From NCBI GenBank assembly GCA_963791905.1, contig CAWBTX010000004.1:1-64000 (forward strand): a stretch of DNA of 64,000 bases, written 5' to 3'. Position numbers and translations under genes: made by a program. Below, piece by piece: positions 42,966 to 51,307 of the stretch (position 1 is the stretch's first letter; every line of letters starts with the position of its first letter). Below the pieces are notes generated by a model. The model ran no database searches. It worked only from the letters and a program-made list of their open reading frames with translations, and had not been told where the DNA came from. Origin of the DNA: Gaiellasilicea sp963791905 (GTDB lineage: Bacteria > Actinomycetota > Thermoleophilia > Gaiellales > Gaiellaceae).

Positions 42966-43628
42966 TCAGAGTGAGCGGGGTCGAACGAGCCGGAGGTCGT
43001 AGGCGAGGACGACTGCCTGCACCCGGTCGCGAAGCTGGAGCTTGCGGAGGACGGCGGAGACGTGGGTCTTCACCGTCGCCTCGGTCACGACCAGCCGCTG
43101 CGCGATCTCCGCGTTCGAGAGTCCGAGTGCGACGAGGCGCAGCACCTCGAGCTCACGCTCGGTGAGCTGGCTCAGGTCGACCGCCTCCAGAGCGGACTCC
43201 TGGAGCGCCTCGGAGAGGCGGTCGAGCAGCCGCCGCGTCACCGTGGGCGCGAGCAGCGCGTCTCCGCGGGCGACGATCCGGACCGCCTCGATCAGCTCCA
43301 CCGGCCGCACGTCCTTGAGGAGGAAGGCGCTCGCCCCGGCGCGCAGGGCCGCGTAGACGTTCTCGTCCGTGTCGTAGGTCGTGAGCACGACGACGCGAGC
43401 CTCGCTCCCCGAGGCGACGATCCGCCGCGTGGCCTCGATCCCGTCGACATCGGGCATGCGCACATCCATCAGCACGACGTCCGGCTCCAGCTGCTGGACG
43501 AGCGCGATCGCCTCGCCGCCGTCGCTCGCCTCGCCGACGACCTCCAGGTCGGCCTCCGACTCGAGGATCATCCGGAAGCCGCCGCGCACGAGCACCTGGT
43601 CGTCCGCGAGGAGGATCCGGATCGTCAC
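42966..43628 (-). CDS. NarL-family response regulator
   Basis: 220 residues. The receiver domain has acidic residues in ILLADDQVLVRGG, the phospho-acceptor Asp in VVLMDVRMPDVDG and the Thr/Lys switch in VVVLTTYDTD and FLLKDVRPVE. The LuxR-type HTH is LTERELEVLRLVALGLSNAE followed by VTEATVKTHVSAVLRKL. Its ATG overlaps the histidine kinase stop. With the kinase it probably controls the ABC export genes just downstream. Confidence 0.9.
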   Translation of the reverse strand: MTIRILLADDQVLVRGGFRMILESEADLEVVGEASDGGEAIALVQQLEPDVVLMDVRMPDVDGIEATRRIVASGSEARVVVLTTYDTDENVYAALRAGASAFLLKDVRPVELIEAVRIVARGDALLAPTVTRRLLDRLSEALQESALEAVDLSQLTERELEVLRLVALGLSNAEIAQRLVVTEATVKTHVSAVLRKLQLRDRVQAVVLAYDLRLVRPRSL

Positions 43629-44725
43629 GATGCCTCCTCCAGCGGCAGGTGCGCGTGCACGCGGTACCCGCCGCCCGGCAGCGGGCCGGCCTCGAGCTTC
43701 CCGCCGAGCATCGTCGCGCGCTCCCGCATCCCTGCGATGCCGAAGCCGCCATCACGGGCCGGTCGGGGCGGGCCGCGGCCGTCGTCGAGAACGCTCAGCT
43801 CGACGGCATCGGCGGCGTAGCGCACCGTGACCTGGGCACGCGTCGCGTTCGCGTGCAGCAGCGTGTTCGTCAATGCCTCCTGGACGATCCGGTACGCGGA
43901 CAGGTCGACGCCGGCCGGGAGACCGCGGGCAGCGCCTTCCCACGTGAGGTCGACGCGCAGGCCGGCTGCCCGCAGCGGCGCCGCCAACTCGTCGAGGCGG
44001 CCGAGCCCGGGCTGAGGATGCGAGGGGTCGGCGTCGGCCTCCGGCCGGACGGCCGCCAGCAGCAGGTGCAGCTCGCGCTGTGCGTCACGCGCCGCCGCCT
44101 CGATCGAGCGCAGCGCCGCGCGGGCCTTCTCTGGTTCCTCGTCGAAGACATGATCGGCTGCACCTGCCTGGACGACGATCACCGACACACTGTGCGCGAT
44201 GACGTCGTGCAGCTCGCGCGCGATCCGGGCCTGCTCCTCGCTGACCGCTCGCAACGTCTCCTCCCGGATCGCGACCTTCCGATTGCGTGCCGCCTCGCCG
44301 AGCGCCCACGCGCCGACCGCGAGCCCCATCGTGAACACGGCGTCGCCGACCGTGGCGGTGAAGAAGTTCGTCGCCGACAGCGCGAGGAGGCCCGCGAGCC
44401 CCAGCAGCGACACGCGCGGCGGCCGCGCGGCCGCGAGCGAGCCGACGGCGAAGAAGCCGGCGACGGGCAGGACGATCTCGGGCACGAGCAGCTGGTACGC
44501 GAGCCCCGCGACCAGTGCGATGACGGTGACGCGCTCCGGGAAGCGGCGGCGCCACCGCAGCGCCCCCGCCTGGACGACCGCGAGGGCGCAGCTCAGGACG
44601 AGCAGTGACCACCAGGTCGGCGATGCATACTCGTCGATCGCCGTGAGGACGAGCAGGAGGCCGACGCCCCACGGGATCAGCCGGTCGGCGAGCCGGGCGG
44701 CCTGTCTGCGGGACGGGAACGGCAT
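43625..44725 (-). CDS. NarL-type sensor histidine kinase
   Basis: 366 residues from ATG 44725. Residues 1-150 contain four to six membrane helices (LIPWGVGLLLVLTAIDEY, LLVLSCALAVVQAGAL, LALSATNFFTATVGDAVF). The HisKA_3 dimerisation domain has the phospho-acceptor His in ARIARELHDVIAHSVSVIVV. The ATPase domain shows YRIVQEALTNTLLHANAT and GGFGIAGMRERATMLGG. The membrane-embedded input domain without an extracellular loop resembles DesK/LiaS-type sensors of envelope stress that drive ABC exporters, which fits the neighbourhood. Confidence 0.88.
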   Translation of the reverse strand: MPFPSRRQAARLADRLIPWGVGLLLVLTAIDEYASPTWWSLLVLSCALAVVQAGALRWRRRFPERVTVIALVAGLAYQLLVPEIVLPVAGFFAVGSLAAARPPRVSLLGLAGLLALSATNFFTATVGDAVFTMGLAVGAWALGEAARNRKVAIREETLRAVSEEQARIARELHDVIAHSVSVIVVQAGAADHVFDEEPEKARAALRSIEAAARDAQRELHLLLAAVRPEADADPSHPQPGLGRLDELAAPLRAAGLRVDLTWEGAARGLPAGVDLSAYRIVQEALTNTLLHANATRAQVTVRYAADAVELSVLDDGRGPPRPARDGGFGIAGMRERATMLGGKLEAGPLPGGGYRVHAHLPLEEAS

Positions 44726-44751
44726 GAGCCGATCGTGCCCGATTTCGAGCG

Positions 44752-45336
44752 TCAGCCGAGCGACGCCAAGTGCCGCGACAGGATCTCCACCTGCCGGGCA
44801 GGCGTGGTCACGTCGGGGTCGAGGGTGGCGTGCATCGCGAGCCCGTCGATCAAAGCGTGAAGCCGCTCGGCCTCGACGCCGACGTCGAGCCCGGGTCGCG
44901 CCTTGCCCTCGGCGGCGAGCAGCTCGATCGACTCGTTGCATAGGGCGCGCACCTGGGCGTGCGTCTGGTCGCGCAACGGCCGGAGAGCCGGGTCGACGCG
45001 CGCCCGCGCGACGAAGGCCAGCCAGACGTCGATGACCGCGCGAGTGTCCGCGTCGAGGACGAGGAGGCTCTCCAGCCGGCGCTCGACCACGGCTTCCGCG
45101 TCGGCCGCCGCCTCGGCGTCGGCGACACGCCTGGCGACCTCGTCGATGACGAGCTGCATCGCGAAGGTGAGCAGCTCGGACTGGCTCGGGAAGACGTGTC
45201 GGAGCGAGCCCGCCGAGACGCCGGCCTCGGCGGCGACCTTCCGGACCGACGCAGCTTCGATCCCGTCGCGCAGGACGACTCGCCAGAGCGCTTCGCCGAG
45301 CTCACGGCGCCGGGATTGGCCGTCGATCCTTGGCAA
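44752..45336 (-). CDS. TetR-family transcriptional repressor
   Basis: 194 residues, apparently with a TTG start at 45336. The HTH is RVVLRDGIEAASVRKVAAEA followed by GVSAGSLRHVFPSQSELLTF, the form seen in BetI-like TetR proteins. The C-terminal ligand and dimer domain has VIDVWLAFVARARVDPALRP. A perfect palindrome ends 10 bases before the start, strongly suggesting autoregulation, and the divergent membrane-protein gene is the probable target. Confidence 0.88.
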   Translation of the reverse strand: MPRIDGQSRRRELGEALWRVVLRDGIEAASVRKVAAEAGVSAGSLRHVFPSQSELLTFAMQLVIDEVARRVADAEAAADAEAVVERRLESLLVLDADTRAVIDVWLAFVARARVDPALRPLRDQTHAQVRALCNESIELLAAEGKARPGLDVGVEAERLHALIDGLAMHATLDPDVTTPARQVEILSRHLASLG

Positions 45337-45345
45337 GCGTCCACT

Positions 45346-45363
45346 TTAGTACGTTCGTACTAA
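45346..45363. promoter_or_regulatory. TetR operator, perfect palindrome
   Basis: TTAGTACGTTCGTACTAA is an 18-bp perfect inverted repeat (8-bp arms, 2-bp centre) directly upstream of the TetR gene. A half-site CGTACTA recurs at 45433-45439, close to the divergent membrane gene. The palindrome would overlap the core promoter of the repressor gene. Confidence 0.75.
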
Positions 45364-45560
45364 CCGTACGCACGGACGCTGGTTAGCCGCACGAGCTGGC
45401 AGAACCGGCTCTGCCACCATCTCTAGCACAGTCGTACTAGACGAGATGGAGGCATCGCTCGTGAGCTCAGAGGTTCAAACCGCGCCGAATGGCCGTCGCC
45501 GGGAGCAGGCGGGCACGTGGGCGCCCAATCGCGCAGGTCGCGCGCGCTGACGGCAACCTC

Positions 45561-46100
45561 ATGCTGATCGTCCTCATCGGCGCCGCCGAGATCGCCTTCT
45601 GGCTGGTGCTTCTCGCGGGCCTCGTCACCAGGTATGCGCTCAGGCGCCCGCGGCTGGGCATGGCGCTGCTGGTGGCGACACCGCTCGTCGATCTCGCCCT
45701 GCTCGTCGCTGCCACGATCGACCTGCGCCAAGGCGGCGAGGCCGCGTTGCCGCACGCGCTCGCCGCCGTCTACATCGGCGTCACGGTCGCGTGGGGCCAT
45801 CGGCTCGTCAGCTGGGCCGACGCCCGTTTCGCGCACCGCTTCGCGGGCGGGCCGACGCCCGAGCCCGTCCCGCGCACGGGGCGCGCGCACGCCGCGCGTC
45901 AGCGGCGTGAGTGGCTTCGCCATCTCCTCGCCTGGGCCACCGGCTCGGCGCTCCTCGGGCTCGGCGTGCTGGTCGTGGGCGACCTCGACCGCACTGCCGC
46001 GCTGCTCAACGTCGCCGCGCTGTGGACGCTCGTGCTCGCCATCGACTTCCTGATCTCGTTCAGCTACGGGCTGTGGCCGCGTCAGGCGAGCCGGACATGA
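45561..46100 (+). CDS. membrane protein, divergent from TetR
   Basis: 179 residues if it starts at ATG 45561 (MLIVLIGAAEIAFWLVLLAG). Five hydrophobic segments are visible (GMALLVATPLVDLALLVAAT, LPHALAAVYIGVTVAWGHRL, LLAWATGSALLGLGVLVVGD, LWTLVLAIDFLISFSYGLW). A hydrophilic loop with TPEPVPRTGRAHAARQRREW lies between helices 3 and 4. No family is recognised. It overlaps the next small gene by an ATGA. Likely derepressed when the TetR ligand is present. Confidence 0.65.
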   Translation: MLIVLIGAAEIAFWLVLLAGLVTRYALRRPRLGMALLVATPLVDLALLVAATIDLRQGGEAALPHALAAVYIGVTVAWGHRLVSWADARFAHRFAGGPTPEPVPRTGRAHAARQRREWLRHLLAWATGSALLGLGVLVVGDLDRTAALLNVAALWTLVLAIDFLISFSYGLWPRQASRT

Positions 46101-46594
46101 CCGGTCGTCTTCCGGCCGCCCTGTACGCGCTCGGCCTGCTCGCCGTGCCCGCGGTCGGGCACTCGCTCGGCGGAGGCGGGACGACGCCGGCGCGGTGGGC
46201 GCCGGCCGCGATCCCGGTCATGCTGCTCGCAGCCGCGAGCCTCGCTGCCCGACGCGCGCCGCGCCGGGCTGGGAGAGAGCGGAGGGGGAGGGATTTGAAC
46301 CCCCGATCCGCCTACCGACGGATAACGGTTTTCGAGACGCCGGACTTTTCCGCTTACGCAAGCCATTTGCGCCCTCTGCGGGCCAGGGTGCGAGCCATCC
46401 TCGGACGGTTGAACGACGATTTCGGATTCGCACCGCTTCGCGGACTGTCTACAGCTCCCGCCTCTTGCCCTTCACGAGGATGTAAGGGCGGTCAAGCTCG
46501 ATGCCTTCGTCGGCCGCGCCTTCGTCGAAGAAGGCGATCAGGTCTGACCGCAGTCCGGCGGCGCGGTCCGGTTCGAGCATGCGCACGAGCGTGA
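46097..46594 (+). CDS. small membrane protein whose 3' end runs into a tRNA scar
   Basis: The start overlaps the previous stop (ATGA). Residues 1-60 form a normal small membrane protein (LPAALYALGLLAVPAVGHSL, WAPAAIPVMLLAAASLAARR). From about residue 60 the frame reads through the tRNA-Ser fragment at 46276 and continues as an Arg-rich tail of about 100 residues without any fold signal. The original C terminus was probably short and has been replaced when the tRNA fragment arrived. Confidence 0.45.
   Translation: MTGRLPAALYALGLLAVPAVGHSLGGGGTTPARWAPAAIPVMLLAAASLAARRAPRRAGRERRGRDLNPRSAYRRITVFETPDFSAYASHLRPLRARVRAILGRLNDDFGFAPLRGLSTAPASCPSRGCKGGQARCLRRPRLRRRRRSGLTAVRRRGPVRACARA
46276..46337 (-). 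repeat. 3' fragment of a tRNA-Ser(CGA) gene, copy 1 (att scar)
   Basis: On the minus strand this reads GTCTCGAAAACC (anticodon loop CTCGAAA), a long variable arm with GTTATCCG, a T-arm GGTTCAAATCC and the acceptor strand CCCCTCCG. The 5' half of the tRNA is missing. It is nearly identical to 47855-47915 (one substitution and a small change in the variable loop). One T-stem position has decayed to a G-T pair. Confidence 0.75.
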
Positions 46595-47249
46595 CGATCG
46601 GGCCGAACGCCTCGCTGAACTCGTCCCACAGCGCGGCGCCGGACTCACCGGTCCACGGCGTGTTGCAATGTTCGAAACTGAGGTCGAAATCGCCTCCGAG
46701 AAGGGACTCGCAGTAGTCGGGGTCACCCCACTGGGTCGGGACGCCCGCGCTCGCCACGGGCGGAGGCGAGTACGACGCAATAACCCGGAAGAAGTCGCCG
46801 ATGCGGCCGTCGGTTGTCCACGCCGACAGCGCGAGGCGGCCGCCCGGCTTGCACACGCGGGCAAGCTCGGCAGCGACCCGTGCGTGGTCGGGAGCGAAGA
46901 TTGCTCCGACCGACGAGGTCAGGATCTCGAAGCTTGCGTCCGCGTAGGGCAAGTTCTCGCAATCGGCGACCTCGAACGGAATCCCAAGCCCTCGCTCCGC
47001 CGCCTGGCGTCGAGCGGTCTCAACAAGGACGGGCGCGAGGTCACACCCGGTGACTGCCGCGCCGGTCGCCGCCGCGCGAAAAGCAAGCTCACCGGTTCCA
47101 CATCCAACATCGAGCCAGGCATCGCCCTGTTTGGCTTCCACAGCCGCTATCAGCGTCTCGTGCATCTCGACGAGGTTGACCGCGATCTGCTCGAACGGTC
47201 CCGCGCCCCACATCGCAGCATGCCGCTCCTTCAACTCCTCGAACGCCAT
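46449..47249 (-). CDS. class I SAM-dependent methyltransferase (UbiE/Methyltransf_11 type)
   Basis: 266 residues from ATG 47249, with GGAGGAGGAC upstream. Motif I is WLDVGCGTGELAFRAAATG, then VTGCDLAPVLVETARRQA, and motif III PFEVADCENLPYADASFEI. The C terminus has DLIAFFDEGAADEGIELDRP and YILVKGKR. The substrate is unknown. It lies inside the interval bounded by the two tRNA-Ser fragments. Confidence 0.82.
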   Translation of the reverse strand: MAFEELKERHAAMWGAGPFEQIAVNLVEMHETLIAAVEAKQGDAWLDVGCGTGELAFRAAATGAAVTGCDLAPVLVETARRQAAERGLGIPFEVADCENLPYADASFEILTSSVGAIFAPDHARVAAELARVCKPGGRLALSAWTTDGRIGDFFRVIASYSPPPVASAGVPTQWGDPDYCESLLGGDFDLSFEHCNTPWTGESGAALWDEFSEAFGPIVTLVRMLEPDRAAGLRSDLIAFFDEGAADEGIELDRPYILVKGKRREL

Positions 47250-47263
47250 GCAGTCCTCCTCCG

Positions 47264-47380
47264 TCAAGTGCGCGTCGGCACATTCGAGCGCAGAGCCGCA
47301 GCAGCCTGCTCGGTACGCGCGCGTGCCTCTTCGATGTAAAGCATGGCGACGTCGATCTCAGCGAAGTGCTGCTCGTCCAA
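47264..47380 (-). CDS. possible very small helical protein
   Basis: A 38-residue frame with a TTG start: LDEQHFAEIDVAMLYIEEAR followed by ARTEQAAAALRSNVPTRT. The composition is that of an amphipathic helix. It ends 14 bases before the methyltransferase start and begins 15 bases after the ABM-like stop, so it would fit the operon. Evidence is only position and composition. Confidence 0.25.
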   Translation of the reverse strand: MDEQHFAEIDVAMLYIEEARARTEQAAAALRSNVPTRT

Positions 47381-47395
47381 ATCCTGCGCGCGAGC

Positions 47396-47671
47396 TTAGC
47401 GCTTGATGATGTTGTGGATTTCGACTACCTCCGGCTCGCCGGGATCGATTCCGATCTCGGACAGCAGCGGCATAAGGCGCTTGCCGAACTCTCCGAACTG
47501 CTCACGTGAGTCCCAGATTTCGCTGACCCTGAGGTTGCTTTCCGGACCGAACGCGACGTGGTACTCAAGGCCGTCCGGTGGCCATTCGCCCAAAGCCTCA
47601 AGTCTGCGAATGGATTCGTCGTACTGCTGCGTCGTCACGTTCGCGGGCGTGAAGCGGGCAAGGATGCTCAT
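47396..47671 (-). CDS. small dimeric alpha/beta-barrel (ABM-like) protein
   Basis: 91 residues from ATG 47671 (MSILARFTPANVTTQQYDES). The pattern GLEYHVAFGPESNLRVSEIW followed by DSREQFGEFGKRLMPLLSEI is typical of small dimeric ferredoxin-like-fold monooxygenase or stress-barrel proteins. The function is unknown. Upstream of the methyltransferase gene on the same strand. Confidence 0.7.
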   Translation of the reverse strand: MSILARFTPANVTTQQYDESIRRLEALGEWPPDGLEYHVAFGPESNLRVSEIWDSREQFGEFGKRLMPLLSEIGIDPGEPEVVEIHNIIKR

Positions 47672-47720
47672 CGTCCGGTCCTCCATGCTTGGGGAAGACC
47701 GACCTTATTCGATTGGGAGG

Positions 47721-47751
47721 TGCGGGCCAGTTGCGGGCCAGTGCGGGCCAG
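47721..47751. repeat. three short tandem copies of TGCGGGCCAG
   Basis: Units start at 47721, 47732 and 47742 (10- to 11-base period). They lie just upstream of the ABM-like gene, between it and the second tRNA-Ser fragment. Such short iterons can be recombinase arm sites, but nothing else supports that. Confidence 0.5.
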
Positions 47752-47854
47752 GCTCAGGCGGTTTCCAGCGGATTGAGGCGGTTCGTGCGCGGTTCGCGAT
47801 GGCCCTACTAGCTGAGCGCGAAAGCGGCCGATTTCCGGCGTCTTTCGCATAGTG

Positions 47855-47915
47855 GAGCGGAGGGGGAGGGATTTGAACCCTCGATCCGCTAACGACGGAT
47901 AACGGTTTTCGAGAC
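47855..47915 (-). repeat. 3' fragment of a tRNA-Ser(CGA) gene, copy 2 (att scar)
   Basis: Same orientation as copy 1. The T-arm (GAGGGTTCAAATCCCTC) and variable arm are intact here, and even the 5' strand of the anticodon stem (GCGGT) is present just outside. The D-arm and 5' acceptor strand are absent. This is the segment that tRNA-targeting integrases leave behind at the far end of an inserted element. Confidence 0.75.
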
Positions 47916-48173
47916 CGCTACGAAAGCGCATATTTGCAGGGATTCTTAGGCTGGCGCGCCGGTCTGTGCGCCACTCAGCGGAGCGGATTCAGTCCGGTCT
48001 CAACCCGGACAGATCTGCGCGATGGAGGCGCTTGCTGTGAAGTGGGATCGGATGGTCTCGGGCGGCTTGACGAAGGCTTGTTGACCTGGTGTTGATCCGG
48101 TGTTGATCGAATCTGTCCTCGACGGCGCTCGTCGCGTCACCTGCGGCCTCGATATCGGGTAGAGATTCCCATC
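47916..48173. other. intergenic, no gene recognised
   Basis: About 260 bases between the tRNA fragment and the aldo-keto reductase. It contains a short imperfect repeat (TTGACCTGGTGTTGATCCGG then TGTTGATCGA) but no convincing frame or promoter. Confidence 0.4.
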
Positions 48174-49163
<990 letters not shown>

Positions 49164-49165
49164 GC

Positions 49166-50068
49166 GTGCCCCTCGAGGTCCGTGACCGGCGCGTCCTCGG
49201 CCTGCTGGACGCCTGCACCGAGCTCGAGCTCCTCGCCTCCGGCCTCGTGTTCGCCGAAGGGCCGGTCTGGGTTCCGGACGGCGGCTATCTGTTGTTCTCC
49301 GACACTCCCGCCTCGCGCAGGCTTCGCTGGGACGAGGCCCGCGGCCTCCGCGAGGTGGCGGCGGAGACGGGGCTCGGGAACGGGATGACGCTCGACGGGG
49401 GCGGGCGCCTGCTCGTCTGCGAGGGCGAGACGCGCTGCGTCGCGCGGATGGACGCGCGCGGGGACGGGGAGGGACGCGAGGTCGTCGCCGAGCGCTTCCG
49501 CGGCGCGCGGCTGAACAGTCCGAACGACGTGATCGTCCATTCGGACGGAAGCGTCTACTTCACGGACTCCTGGTGGCCGAACCGGCTCGGGCGCTCACTC
49601 GTCCAGGAGTTCGGCTTCCAGGGCGTCTTCCGCGTCCCGGTCGGCGGTGCGCCGGAGCTGCTGCTCGACCACCTGGACTTCCCGAACGGGCTCTGCTTCT
49701 CCCCCGACGAGAGCCTGCTCTACGTGAACGACTCGACACCCGGCCGGATCGAAGTGTACGACGTCGGCGGAGAGGGGTCGCTCTCAAACGGCCGCACGTT
49801 CGCGGACGGCCTGCGCGACGAGACCGGGCACGTCGACGGGATGAAGTGCGACGAGCGCGGTAACGTCTGGGTGACGGGGCCTGGCGGCGTGTGGATCGTC
49901 GACGCGGGAGGTGTGCACCTCGGCGTGCTCCCGACGCCCGAGCGGACCGGGAACATCCACTGGGGCGGCCCCGACTGGAGCTGGCTCTTCCTCGCGTGCT
50001 CGTCCTGCGTGTACCGCGTCCGGACGAACGTCGTCGGCCGCCGCGAGCCGTTCATGAGCTCAACTTGA
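49166..50068 (+). CDS. SMP-30/gluconolactonase family lactonase
   Basis: 300 residues from GTG 49166. Beta-propeller with metal-site residues: SGLVFAEGPVWVPDGGYLLF (Glu), RLNSPNDVIVHSDGSVYFTD (Asn) and DFPNGLCFSPDESLLYVNDS (Asn, Asp). Unlike the homologue at 11494 it is intact. Likely hydrolyses a lactone formed by the neighbouring oxidoreductases. Confidence 0.88.
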   Translation: MPLEVRDRRVLGLLDACTELELLASGLVFAEGPVWVPDGGYLLFSDTPASRRLRWDEARGLREVAAETGLGNGMTLDGGGRLLVCEGETRCVARMDARGDGEGREVVAERFRGARLNSPNDVIVHSDGSVYFTDSWWPNRLGRSLVQEFGFQGVFRVPVGGAPELLLDHLDFPNGLCFSPDESLLYVNDSTPGRIEVYDVGGEGSLSNGRTFADGLRDETGHVDGMKCDERGNVWVTGPGGVWIVDAGGVHLGVLPTPERTGNIHWGGPDWSWLFLACSSCVYRVRTNVVGRREPFMSST

Positions 50069-50094
50069 CCAAGCGGTTGTTTGACTCGTAGGGT
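50065..50094 (+). promoter_or_regulatory. promoter for a leaderless VOC gene with operator-like spacer
   Basis: -35 TTGACC at 50065-50070, 18-base spacer, -10 TAGGGT at 50089-50094, then GTG at 50101 only 6 bases later, so the mRNA would be leaderless. The spacer contains CGGTTGTTTGAC (50074-50085), which also occurs in the promoter region at 59751-59762 on the other strand. Confidence 0.55.
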
Positions 50095-50100
50095 GCCACC

Positions 50101-50583
50101 GTGATCGCCAACGCGTATCACCATGTCGCGCTTCGCGTCGAGGACCTCGACCGCTCGACGCGCTTCTACGAGCGGGTCTTCGGTGGCCGGGTCGTGATCG
50201 AGCTCGAGCTCGAGCCGGATTTCGTCCAGAGCATCTTCCAGGGGCCGTCAGGCGCGCGGGGCCTGAACAGGGTGATTCAGTTCGACACCTGGGCCCTCGA
50301 GATCTTCCAGCTCGTCCCCGGTCGCCCGGTGCCGCCCACCAAGCAGACCGAGGTGGGCCTCATGCACTTCTGCGTCTGGGTGGACGACGTGCCCGGGATG
50401 GTGGAGCGCATCACCGAGGCCGGCGGCAGGGCGCGCTTTCCGATCCGGCCCTGGCAGGGGAAGCACTTCGTCTACGTCGAGGATCCCGACGGGCACGTGA
50501 TCGAGCTGCTCGACGCGACGGTCGATGAGTGCGCCGCCCTCGTGGCCGGCGGCGTGCCGGACCACACAGCCGAAGCAGTCTGA
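50101..50583 (+). CDS. VOC-family (glyoxalase/dioxygenase-fold) protein
   Basis: 160 residues, GTG start. Two beta-alpha-beta-beta-beta modules are seen: YHHVALRVEDLDRSTRFYER with the first metal His, then VGLMHFCVWVDDVPGMVERI and GKHFVYVEDPDGHVIELLDA with His and Glu of the second. Could be an isomerase, epimerase or extradiol-type enzyme. It probably starts a transcript from the leaderless promoter at 50065. Confidence 0.82.
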   Translation: MIANAYHHVALRVEDLDRSTRFYERVFGGRVVIELELEPDFVQSIFQGPSGARGLNRVIQFDTWALEIFQLVPGRPVPPTKQTEVGLMHFCVWVDDVPGMVERITEAGGRARFPIRPWQGKHFVYVEDPDGHVIELLDATVDECAALVAGGVPDHTAEAV

Positions 50584-50591
50584 CGACTCGA

Positions 50592-51299
50592 ATGTCGGGC
50601 CGGCCGACGTCTCAAGTCGGGATCGTCGTCACCGATCCGCAGCGCGCGGCCGGATGGCAGGAGCGGCTCTTCGGCGCGCAGCGCGCGGCGGCGCCGGCCC
50701 ATGGTGCGCGCATGGTTCTCGGGCGGACGGCGCTTCTGCTCGTCGAGTCGGAGCAGGACGCCGAGGCGCTGCGCCGCCCAGCGGACGAGGTCGGCGCGTG
50801 CCACGTCTGCGTCGGCGTGCCCGACATCCGCGAGGCCGGCGAACGGCTTCGCAGCGAGGGGCTCGAGCCGAGCACGCCGCCGACGGAAATCGCCACGGGC
50901 CTGTGGTCACTCTACTTTCGAGACCACGATGGCCTCCAGTACCAGCTGCTGGAGACGGGGAAAGCGGCGTCGATCCACCACTTCGCCTACAACGTGTCGA
51001 GCCTCGACGAAACGCTCGAGTGGTATGCCCGCGTCCTCGGCATCACGCCGACGTACCGCTCGGAGTCGTCCGGCCCTCAGGTCCCACGGATGCTCGGCGC
51101 CGGCGATTCCTCCTTCCAGGTCGCGCTGCTGCCGCTCGACGAGATCCAGCTCGAGCTGATGGAGTGGCAGCGGGCCGGCTCGCCGGCGCAACATCCGGGC
51201 GACCGCGACGTGGGCGCCTGGCAGCTCGGCGACGCCCAGAGCGGTTCCCTCGTCACCGATCCCGACGGGCAGACGCTGTTCGTGCCGGGTCAGGCCTGA
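50592..51299 (+). CDS. two-domain VOC-family protein
   Basis: 235 residues from ATG 50592. Domain 1 is QVGIVVTDPQRAAGWQERLF to DHDGLQYQLLETG; domain 2 is IHHFAYNVSSLDETLEWYAR to DPDGQTLFVPG. The first-domain His is missing, and the second domain has the paired IHHF His with ELMEW Glu, so a metal site may form in only one half. The gene lies 8 bases after the previous stop. Confidence 0.75.
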   Translation: MSGRPTSQVGIVVTDPQRAAGWQERLFGAQRAAAPAHGARMVLGRTALLLVESEQDAEALRRPADEVGACHVCVGVPDIREAGERLRSEGLEPSTPPTEIATGLWSLYFRDHDGLQYQLLETGKAASIHHFAYNVSSLDETLEWYARVLGITPTYRSESSGPQVPRMLGAGDSSFQVALLPLDEIQLELMEWQRAGSPAQHPGDRDVGAWQLGDAQSGSLVTDPDGQTLFVPGQA

Positions 51300-51307
51300 G
51301 CGATCGA

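Noticed and set aside
46276..46337. Complete tRNA-Ser gene
   Set aside because: The acceptor 5' strand and D-arm are missing upstream of the anticodon loop, so only a 3' fragment is present.
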